12,633 bases of DNA, taken from Verrucomicrobiota bacterium (GTDB lineage Bacteria; Verrucomicrobiota; Verrucomicrobiia; Limisphaerales; JADLHS01). The notes under the pieces are model-generated. The model did not search any database, was not told where the DNA came from, and saw nothing but the letters and a program-made list of their open reading frames with translations. Location of the stretch: the NCBI GenBank assembly GCA_025360895.1, contig JANYBF010000426.1, forward strand, positions 1 through 12,633, read 5' to 3'. This document shows positions 7,048 through 12,633 of the stretch, piece after piece (position 1 is the stretch's first letter; the number at the start of each line of letters is the position of its first letter). Made by a program: the position numbers and the translations under genes.

Positions 7048-8187
7048 ATGAGCAATTCAAATTGGAACAAGCAAACCGCCGCCCCGACGACGGAAACCGA
7101 ACTGGAAGCTATCCGTTATCGCGGCGCTCCGATGCCCCGGACGTTGCCACCGGTCGCGCCCCAGCACAACTATGCCAGCCCCGTGGCGCCGGGCGGCCAC
7201 AACGAACGCATTCAGGCGATCAATGAAGCCGTGCGGCAAAATTCCGCGTGGGTCGCGCCGCTGCGCCAGGAGATCGCCCGCGTGCTCGTCGGCCAGAAGA
7301 ATCTCGTGGACCGGCTACTGGTCGGCCTCGTCACTAATGGTCACATTCTGCTCGAAGGCGTCCCCGGCCTCGCGAAGACGCTTTCGCTGAAGACGCTCGC
7401 GGCCGCGACACAGTTGAAATTTCAACGGCTGCAATTCACGCCGGACATGCTGCCCGCCGACATCGTCGGCACGATGATTTACAATCCCCGCGACGGCAGC
7501 TTTCACACGAAGCATGGCCCCATTTTCAGCAACTTTATCCTCGCCGACGAAATTAATCGCGCGCCCGCCAAAGTGCAGAGCGCCTTGCTCGAAGCGATGC
7601 AGGAACGCCAGGTCACCCTCGGCGACGAAACTTTCCAATTGCCGCAGCCATTCCTGGTGATGGCGACGCAGAATCCGCTCGAACAGGAAGGCACTTATCC
7701 GCTGCCCGAAGCTCAGGTTGACCGCTTCATGCTCAAGGTCATCGTGGATTATCCCAATCGTTCCGAGGAACGCGCCATCCTCGACGCGATGGCCACCAGC
7801 GAGCCGGATTTCAGTGTTCAACCGGTGGTGTCGGGCGCGGATATCATGGCCGCTCGCCGCGTCGTGAACTCGGTTTACGTGGACGACAAGCTACGGGATT
7901 ACATTGTGGACCTCGTGCTGGCGACGCGCGACCCGAAGCGTTACGGCATTGATCTCAACGGGTACGTTCGCTACGGCGCCTCACCTCGCGCCACCATTGC
8001 GCTTACCATGGCTGCCCGGGCCTGGGCCTTCATCAACGGTCGGGGTTACGTCACGCCGCAGGACGTGAATACATTCGCGCTCGACGTGCTGCGCCACCGC
8101 GTCGCCGTCAGCTACGAAGCCGAAGCGGAAAACATCTCTTCGGAAGACATCATCACCAAGGTGCTGGAGACACTGCCCGTTCCGTGA
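7048..8187 (+). CDS. MoxR-family AAA+ ATPase
   Basis: This 379-aa ATPase is the usual first gene of Bat/aerotolerance-type clusters. It is thought to act as a chaperone-like motor on vWA-domain partner proteins at the membrane. An atypical N-terminal extension of about 60 residues, rich in Pro, Ala and Thr, precedes the core. Visible motifs are Walker A GVPGLAKT (104-111), Walker B FILADEIN (163-170), sensor 1 ATQNPLEQEGTYPLPEAQVD (206-225), the arginine-finger region around DRF (225-227) and sensor 2 GASPRA (310-315). The C-terminal lid is complete. The ATG follows a purine- and A-rich leader (CAACAACAAAAGCT) without a Shine-Dalgarno. Its TGA lies 35 nt before the chosen start of the DUF58 gene. 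It is divergent from the TPR-LysM gene across 266 bp. Confidence 0.95.
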   Translation: MSNSNWNKQTAAPTTETELEAIRYRGAPMPRTLPPVAPQHNYASPVAPGGHNERIQAINEAVRQNSAWVAPLRQEIARVLVGQKNLVDRLLVGLVTNGHILLEGVPGLAKTLSLKTLAAATQLKFQRLQFTPDMLPADIVGTMIYNPRDGSFHTKHGPIFSNFILADEINRAPAKVQSALLEAMQERQVTLGDETFQLPQPFLVMATQNPLEQEGTYPLPEAQVDRFMLKVIVDYPNRSEERAILDAMATSEPDFSVQPVVSGADIMAARRVVNSVYVDDKLRDYIVDLVLATRDPKRYGIDLNGYVRYGASPRATIALTMAARAWAFINGRGYVTPQDVNTFALDVLRHRVAVSYEAEAENISSEDIITKVLETLPVP

Positions 8188-8222
8188 ACGGCGACGAGAA
8201 CCTTCAGCGAAGGAAACTCACC

Positions 8223-9131
8223 ATGAACCCCGAACAAGCCAGGGAAATTCTGAAGAAGGTGCGCGCGATCGAAATCCGCACCAACCGCCTCGTGAACGAT
8301 TCGCTCGCGGGTCAGTATCATTCGGTCTTCAAGGGTCGTGGAATGGATTTCGACGAAGTGCGGGAATACTCGCCCGGTGACGAAGTGCGCACGATTGATT
8401 GGAATGTAACCGCGCGCACCGGCCACGCTTTCGTGAAGAAATTTACCGAGGAACGCGAGCTGACCATCATGTTGCTGGTGGACGTGAGCGCCTCCGGCAA
8501 CTTCGGTTCGGGCGCGCAAAGCAAACGCCAGATGGCGGCCGAACTCGCGAGCGTGCTGGCGTTCTCGGCCATCCGCAACAGCGACAAGGTCGGGCTGATC
8601 CTGTTCAGCGACCAGATCGAGCAATACATCCCGCCGAAGAAAGGTCGCCAGCATGTGCTCCGCGTCATCCGGGAAGTCTTGTGCTTCGAACCCCAATCGC
8701 GCGGCACGGACATTGTCCGCGCGCTCGACTTCGCCAATCAAATCACGAACCGCCGCGCGATCCTGTTCCTCGTCTCGGACTTCGAGTTGCCGAATCAGGA
8801 CGAGGCGCTGGCCGAGGTGCGCCGCGCTGTCCGTTTGGCGAGTCGCCGACATGACGTGGTGGCGTTGCATGTGCATGACCAGCACGAGTCGGAGTTGCCC
8901 GACGTGGGTCAGCTCGCCATCGAAGACGCCGAAAGCGGGGAGCTTGTTGAACTCAACACCGCCGACGCGAGTGTGCGTCGCCGTTTCGCCGAACTGGCCC
9001 AGGCACGCATGGACAATTTGCGCCGCACTCTCGCCAGTGAAGGTGTGGATTCGCTGAACCTCAACACGCGCGAATCCTACGAACCCGCCTTGCGCACGTT
9101 TTTCAAGAACCGCGCCCGGCGAATGCAATAA
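8223..9131 (+). CDS. DUF58 domain protein (vWA-like)
   Basis: This 302-aa soluble protein belongs to the DUF58 family, found next to MoxR ATPases. The start at 8223 is chosen because AAGGA (8210-8214) lies 8 nt upstream; a GTG at 8184 overlapping the MoxR stop is an in-frame alternative adding 13 residues. The DUF58 core is at about 38-72 (GRGMDFDEVREYSPGDEVR, then TIDWNVTAR). A vWA-type fold follows, with the metal-site motif DVSAS (87-91), GTD (161-163) and VSDFE (184-188), so metal-ion-dependent adhesion-site residues appear intact. No signal peptide or membrane helix is seen, so it is cytoplasmic. It ends 2 nt before the next gene. By family, it should be a partner or substrate of the MoxR ATPase. 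Confidence 0.93.
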   Translation: MNPEQAREILKKVRAIEIRTNRLVNDSLAGQYHSVFKGRGMDFDEVREYSPGDEVRTIDWNVTARTGHAFVKKFTEERELTIMLLVDVSASGNFGSGAQSKRQMAAELASVLAFSAIRNSDKVGLILFSDQIEQYIPPKKGRQHVLRVIREVLCFEPQSRGTDIVRALDFANQITNRRAILFLVSDFELPNQDEALAEVRRAVRLASRRHDVVALHVHDQHESELPDVGQLAIEDAESGELVELNTADASVRRRFAELAQARMDNLRRTLASEGVDSLNLNTRESYEPALRTFFKNRARRMQ

Positions 9132-9133
9132 CC

Positions 9134-9898
9134 ATGAAAACTACCAGCTCCAGAAATTCTATTTTCCAATGCACGGTTGCGCTTGGCCTGCTGTTCGCCG
9201 TCGCAACCGCAACCGCACTCACGAAGACCCCATCCGGCACAACGAACGCCGCGATCCCCACCGCCGTCGCCCCGGTCGCGAAAACGGCTTTCGCAAACAC
9301 CAATTTGACACCGGCTGCAACCGTGTCGGTTCCGACCTCCCAGGTTTTAGGAGACATCCGGGATATTCGGCAACCCAGACACTTCCCCACTCCGTGGCTC
9401 TGGGTGGTGATCGCAGCCGGTGTCGTTACTTTAATCGCCGCCGCATCCGCCGCGTGGCAGTGGTTGCAACACGGCAAATACTTCGAAATGGTGCCAAGTG
9501 AAATCGCGCTGCAACGCCTCGAAGAAGCCCGCCGCCTGATGGATCCGGATCAGGCCCGCGAGTATTGCTTCGCTGTCTCAAAAATCATCCGCTGCTACCT
9601 GGAAGATCAACTCCACCTGCATGCCCCCCGGCTCACCACGGAAGAATTTCTGCGTGAACTCGTGGAAGGCAGTGAAGCCATTGCGGCCCCGCATCGCACC
9701 CTCTTGAGTGATTTTCTCCAGCACTGCGACCTAGCGAAATTCGCGGGCTGGCGGTACTCCATACCGGCACTGTCCGAAATGCACGCCGGCGCGATTTACT
9801 TCGTGTGGCAATCCGCGCGTGCCCCGATGCCAGCGACAGGGACGCGCACTCACCCGCCCGCATTCACACCGGAAAAAACCCTGGCCAACAAAGAATGA
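9134..9898 (+). CDS. DUF4381-like membrane protein of the Bat cluster
   Basis: This 254-aa protein has an N-terminal hydrophobic segment (about 11-29, a signal peptide or TM1). An Ala/Thr/Pro-rich periplasmic stretch (30-70) and the motif GDIRDIRQP (73-81) precede TM2 (about 87-110). The cytoplasmic C-terminal domain carries VSKIIRCYLEDQLHLHAPRL (148-167), TTEEFLREL (168-176) and LQHCDLAKFAG (195-205), the pattern I associate with DUF4381 and the C-terminal part of BatD-type proteins. The gene starts 2 nt after the DUF58 stop. Its TGA overlaps an ATG of the following small frame (ATGA). It is probably a membrane adaptor in the MoxR/vWA complex. The domain name rests on recalled motifs, the membrane topology on the sequence. 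Confidence 0.8.
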   Translation: MKTTSSRNSIFQCTVALGLLFAVATATALTKTPSGTTNAAIPTAVAPVAKTAFANTNLTPAATVSVPTSQVLGDIRDIRQPRHFPTPWLWVVIAAGVVTLIAAASAAWQWLQHGKYFEMVPSEIALQRLEEARRLMDPDQAREYCFAVSKIIRCYLEDQLHLHAPRLTTEEFLRELVEGSEAIAAPHRTLLSDFLQHCDLAKFAGWRYSIPALSEMHAGAIYFVWQSARAPMPATGTRTHPPAFTPEKTLANKE

Positions 9899-9927
9899 AC
9901 CCTTTCCAACCCCACAAGGAAAACTTT

Positions 9928-10149
9928 ATGAAGACTGCCCACCTGCCTCCGATTTGCGCTGTGCAATCCATCACCTACAGACCGGAACGACGCGTCATTA
10001 CGCTCGCGAGCACGGTGTCGAGCCTCATCGCCCCGCGGCTCGCGGTCAAGCGGCGCAAGACGCGATTCCGTTTGATAATCCAGATGGCGCCGGAAGCGGC
10101 GTCGAGTTTTGCGACGACGATTCAAGTTCGATCGCAGGCAAAACCCTGA
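9928..10149 (+). CDS. Small basic protein of unknown function inside the Bat cluster
   Basis: This 73-aa frame lies between the DUF4381-like gene and batA. The start at 9928 is favoured by AAGGA (9916-9920) with 7-nt spacing, as at the DUF58 gene. An earlier in-frame ATG at 9895 overlaps the preceding TGA (ATGA) and would give 84 aa. About 70% of third codon positions are G or C, in line with its neighbours, which argues that the frame is translated. The product is rich in Arg, Lys, Ala and Ser, has no clear signal peptide or membrane helix, and matches no family I recognise. It could be a small accessory protein of this operon or the remnant of a larger gene. Confidence 0.5.
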   Translation: MKTAHLPPICAVQSITYRPERRVITLASTVSSLIAPRLAVKRRKTRFRLIIQMAPEAASSFATTIQVRSQAKP

Positions 10150-10170
10150 ACCCTCAACCCCGCCACCGCC

Positions 10171-11175
10171 ATGATCCGCTTTCTCAATCCTGAATTTCTC
10201 TGGTTGCTCGCGTTGCTCCCGCTGATCGCGATTTGGCGCGGCCGCAAGGGTCGCGTGGCCGCCGTCGAATACTCGAATGTCGAGATCGCCCGCACGGTCG
10301 CGCGGGAAACCCGCAGACGCCCGGCCCGCTGGACAACGATGCTGCGCTTGCTCGTGGCGACGCTACTTATCCTCGGTCTGGCCCGACCGCAATACGGCCA
10401 GGGCCGCGCTGAAGTTCAAGCCAGCGGTGTGGACTTGATGCTCGCGGTGGATATGTCTGGTTCAATGGAAGCGCTCGACTTCACGCTCGATGGTCTGCCG
10501 GCCAATCGGCTCGATTGCGTCAAGGCGGTCGTCAGCAAATTTGTCGAAGCCCGGCCCAATGACCGCATCGGTCTCGTGGCATTTGCCGGCGCGCCGTATC
10601 TCGTCAGCCCGCTCACGCTCGATCACGAGTGGCTCAAACAGAATCTCGAGCGCGTCCGCATCGGTCTCATCGAAGACAGCACGGCCATCGGTTCAGCGCT
10701 CGCCACCTCCGTCAACCGCCTGCGCGATCAACCCTCGAAGTCAAAGATCGTCGTCCTGCTCACGGATGGCATGAACAACGCCGGGAAAGTCGCGCCGCAG
10801 ACCGCCGCCGAAGCCGCGAAAGCGATGGGCGTGAAAGTTTATACCATCGGTGCCGGCGCGCAGGGCGAAGCGCCCGTGCCCGTGAAGGACCAGTTCGGCA
10901 ACCAGCGCATCGTCATGGCGAAGGTGGATGTGGACGAAGCGACGTTGAAAAAGATCGCGGACGAAACCGGCGGCAAATTCTTCCGCGCCACGGATACGGA
11001 TTCGCTCCAGAAAATCTACGCCGAGATTGATCGCATGGAAAAGACCACCCATGCGGTGAAGAAGTTTGGCAAGTATCACGAACTGTTCGCGCTCGCGGTG
11101 GTGCCCGGCTTGATGCTGCTCGGCCTGACGCTCGGCCTGGAACAAACCCGCTTCCGCCGTTTGCCGGGAGTCTGA
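10171..11175 (+). CDS. batA: BatA-like vWA-domain membrane protein
   Basis: This 334-aa inner-membrane protein has the Bat layout. There are two N-terminal helices (about 7-22 and 57-72, the first in FLNPEFLWLLALLPLIAIW), a vWA domain (about 86-295) facing the periplasm, and a C-terminal helix (about 307-325). The metal-ion-dependent adhesion site is complete: DMSGS (94-98), Thr171 (DSTAIG) and LTDG with Asp199. VEYSNVEIA and GLARPQYG are typical BatA connectors. The ATG at 10171 lies 21 nt after the small gene; no strong Shine-Dalgarno is present. In Bacteroides and Leptospira, Bat proteins are linked to oxygen tolerance and envelope fitness. The role here should be related but the substrate is unknown. 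Confidence 0.9.
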   Translation: MIRFLNPEFLWLLALLPLIAIWRGRKGRVAAVEYSNVEIARTVARETRRRPARWTTMLRLLVATLLILGLARPQYGQGRAEVQASGVDLMLAVDMSGSMEALDFTLDGLPANRLDCVKAVVSKFVEARPNDRIGLVAFAGAPYLVSPLTLDHEWLKQNLERVRIGLIEDSTAIGSALATSVNRLRDQPSKSKIVVLLTDGMNNAGKVAPQTAAEAAKAMGVKVYTIGAGAQGEAPVPVKDQFGNQRIVMAKVDVDEATLKKIADETGGKFFRATDTDSLQKIYAEIDRMEKTTHAVKKFGKYHELFALAVVPGLMLLGLTLGLEQTRFRRLPGV

Positions 11176-11246
11176 TCGCCTGAAATGAAACTCAATTGCC
11201 CTGAGCCATGCCAAACCAAGCTACAAATGAAAGTCACCGTTGCCCC

Positions 11247-11317
11247 GTAGCCGCCGACGTGAGGAGGCGGATGAGCCAGGTGCGCGAAGAAGTCCGCCTC
11301 CTTACGTCGGCGGCTAC
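11247..11317. repeat. Long REP/MITE-like palindrome between batA and batB
   Basis: Two 25-bp inverted arms (11247-11271 and 11293-11317) differ at one position and enclose a 21-nt loop. The outer ends are GTAGCCGCCGACGT and ACGTCGGCGGCTAC. The sequence between 11176 and 11338 holds no convincing gene. Similar GC-rich palindromes are, as I recall, scattered in many copies in Verrucomicrobiota genomes. In the mRNA it would form a very stable hairpin about 20 nt before the batB start. Confidence 0.85.
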
Positions 11318-11338
11318 AACCCCAACCAAGTTATTCCA

Positions 11339-12553
11339 ATGAAATTCGCCCAACCCCTCCGGTTACTCTCTGGATTGATCACCTGTGCGGCCCTCGTTTG
11401 GCGCTACCGCCGGTTCGACGCGCGACAGCGCACAGAGCTGGCGAAGTTCGCCTCCGCGAGTCTCATCGCGCGGCTCACCGCCTCCGTCAGTCCGGCTCGC
11501 CGTCAGTTCAAGCGGGTGCTGGTCATCGCGGGCGTCGCCGGCCTGGCCATTGCCTTGGCGCGACCGCTCGCCGGCTTTCGTTGGGAGGAAGCCAAGCGCA
11601 AGGGGCTCGACGTGATGTTCGCGGTGGATACGTCGAAAAGCATGTTGGCGCAGGACGTGAAACCCGACCGCCTCACGCGCGCCAAGCTGGCCGTGGAAGA
11701 TTTGCTCGGGAAGATGGACGGCGACCGCGTCGGCCTCGTGGCGTTCGCTGGAAATTCTTTTCTGCAATGCCCGCTCACGCTCGACTACGACGCGTTCCGC
11801 CAGTCACTTGATGCGCTCGACACAAAGATCATCCCGCGCGGCGGTACGGACCTCGCGGCGGCGATTCATGAAACGGAAGCTGCCCTTGAAGGCAACGGCA
11901 ACAACGAACGCATCCTGGTGTTGCTCACCGATGGCGAGGATCTGGAAGGCAACGCGCTCGATGCGGCCCGCGCGGCGGCGAAGAACGGTCTGAAGATTTT
12001 CACGGTCGGGGTCGGCAGTGCGAGCGGTGAATTGATTCCGGCCATGGACGAAGCGGGCGCAATGCGGTTCACCAAGGACGCGTCCGGTCAGTTCGTGAAA
12101 TCGCGTCTCGACGAAACGAGGCTCAAGCAAATTGCCGAAACGACCGGCGCGATGTATCAACCGCTCGGCCAGCAGGCGCAGGGACTGGAGACAATTTACT
12201 CACAGGGCCTGGCAAAATTCACCCGGCGTGAACTCGCGTCGCGGATGCAGAAGGTTTACATCGAACGCTTCCAATGGCCGCTTGCGCTCGGTTTGCTCTG
12301 CCTCGTCCTCGAGCCGCTCATCGGCATCCGCCGGAACAAGCGCGGGATCAAGCCCACTGTCACTCCGCGTCCGACACTGGCCGCTTCGTGGAATCGCATG
12401 GCCCGCCCGGCAACTGCCACTGCTGCCGTCGTATTGTTCGTCGCGGCGGGTTCTGCGCAGGCATCTATCGGTTCGGCGGAAAAAGCATTTCAAAAAGAAA
12501 ACATGAGGGCAGACACGGGGCGCCCACGCGTTCCACATTGTCTGCCCTTATGA
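11339..12553 (+). CDS. batB: BatB-like vWA-domain membrane protein, C-terminal TPR extension interrupted
   Basis: This 404-aa protein starts at the ATG at 11339 (MKFAQPLRLL); the frame upstream runs through the palindrome and is not a credible start. Residues 1-75 match the BatB N-terminus, with helices at about 7-21 and 58-74. The vWA domain (about 88-290) has a complete metal site: DTSKS (97-101), GGTD (168-171) and LTDG (196-199). A C-terminal helix (about 312-329) would normally end BatB. The chain continues through a linker and another hydrophobic stretch (about 360-375, signal-like, ending SAQAS) to GSAEKAFQKEN, the usual beginning of a BatC TPR domain. The frame then enters a short palindrome (12506-12548) and stops at 12551-12553. 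The product is probably a truncated BatB-BatC fusion, still likely functional as BatB. Confidence 0.85.
   Translation: MKFAQPLRLLSGLITCAALVWRYRRFDARQRTELAKFASASLIARLTASVSPARRQFKRVLVIAGVAGLAIALARPLAGFRWEEAKRKGLDVMFAVDTSKSMLAQDVKPDRLTRAKLAVEDLLGKMDGDRVGLVAFAGNSFLQCPLTLDYDAFRQSLDALDTKIIPRGGTDLAAAIHETEAALEGNGNNERILVLLTDGEDLEGNALDAARAAAKNGLKIFTVGVGSASGELIPAMDEAGAMRFTKDASGQFVKSRLDETRLKQIAETTGAMYQPLGQQAQGLETIYSQGLAKFTRRELASRMQKVYIERFQWPLALGLLCLVLEPLIGIRRNKRGIKPTVTPRPTLAASWNRMARPATATAAVVLFVAAGSAQASIGSAEKAFQKENMRADTGRPRVPHCLPL
12503..12553. repeat. Short palindromic insertion in the batB 3' end with ATGA flanking repeats
   Basis: AGGGCAGACA (12506-12515) and TGTCTGCCCT (12539-12548) are perfect 10-bp inverted arms around a 23-nt GC-rich loop that contains GGGCGCCC. 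ATGA occurs at both edges (12503-12506 and 12550-12553), 47 bp apart, as a target-site duplication would. The 47-bp unit is not a multiple of three, so it shifts the reading frame. Confidence 0.65.
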
Positions 12554-12633
12554 ATACCGACAAAAATGTTTCTCCACTGGCGGTTGCGGCGATGCAATAC
12601 GCCGGCAGCAGTCCCAAGCCTCCGCAGCGGTTC
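12550..12633 (+). CDS. Possible partial reading frame after batB (displaced continuation or new gene)
   Basis: An ATG at 12550 overlaps the batB TGA (ATGA) and stays open for 28 codons to the window edge, beginning MNTDKNVSPLAVAAMQ. It has no Shine-Dalgarno; the bases before it are the palindrome arm. Removing the 47-bp insertion joins this frame directly to batB codon 389, so it may be the original downstream part of the fusion rather than an independent gene. The stretch is too short to assign a family. Confidence 0.35.
   Translation, partial: MNTDKNVSPLAVAAMQYAGSSPKPPQRF

Noticed and set aside
8184..8222. GTG start for the DUF58 gene overlapping the MoxR stop
   Set aside because: The ATG at 8223 has a good AAGGA at proper spacing and gives the usual family N-terminus. 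The GTG remains possible but less likely.
8112..9128. 338-aa open frame on the minus strand
   Set aside because: Antisense to the DUF58 gene, which has full family motifs and a ribosome site. The long mirror frame reflects high GC at third positions.
11240..11338. Upstream extension of batB from a TTG at 11240
   Set aside because: The extra 33 codons are translated palindrome sequence. The N-terminus from the ATG at 11339 matches the BatB family.

Overview
The window looks like a chromosomal piece of a Gram-negative, diderm bacterium. Lipoprotein signals, an outer-membrane beta-barrel and a polysaccharide export system show the diderm envelope. The combination of a BBP2-like barrel, an OPX/BY-kinase pair, a MoxR-DUF58-DUF4381-BatA-BatB cluster and long GC-rich intergenic palindromes resembles what I recall of Verrucomicrobiota (Pedosphaera-like). 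That placement is an inference and was not checked against a database.

Layout. Positions 1-6781 are all on the minus strand. Reading in the direction of transcription they hold a TPR-coiled coil-LysM lipoprotein (6781-6017), an outer-membrane beta-barrel (5795-4518), a strong intrinsic terminator (4497-4468), a Wzc-type polysaccharide co-polymerase/tyrosine autokinase (4458-2293), a short Wza-type OPX lipoprotein (2266-1592), a tail-anchored FHA-like protein abutting it (1591-1202) and, after a 219-bp gap, a perosamine synthetase-like sugar aminotransferase cut by the window edge (982-1). Together they form a surface polysaccharide module: sugar-nucleotide synthesis, chain-length control, periplasmic/outer-membrane export, and probably a peptidoglycan-anchored accessory lipoprotein.

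Positions 7048-12633 are on the plus strand, divergent from the first block across a 266-bp gap. They hold a Bat/aerotolerance-type cluster: MoxR AAA+ ATPase, DUF58 protein, DUF4381-like membrane protein, a 73-aa unknown protein, BatA and BatB. In this family the AAA+ ATPase acts with vWA-domain membrane proteins in envelope stress or complex maturation. BatB appears to have been the front of a BatB-BatC-like fusion. A 43-bp palindromic sequence flanked by ATGA direct repeats now ends it early; the frame after the palindrome stays open to the window end.

The main points for a second look are the palindromic insertion in batB, the terminator lying 9 nt before the Wzc start codon, the pairing of a truncated OPX protein with a dedicated barrel, the degenerate FHA protein coupled to the exporter, a longer 25-bp-arm palindrome between batA and batB, and a possible broken gene in the divergent gap. 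No tRNA, rRNA, CRISPR array or transposase was seen. No gene-free stretch exceeds 300 bp.
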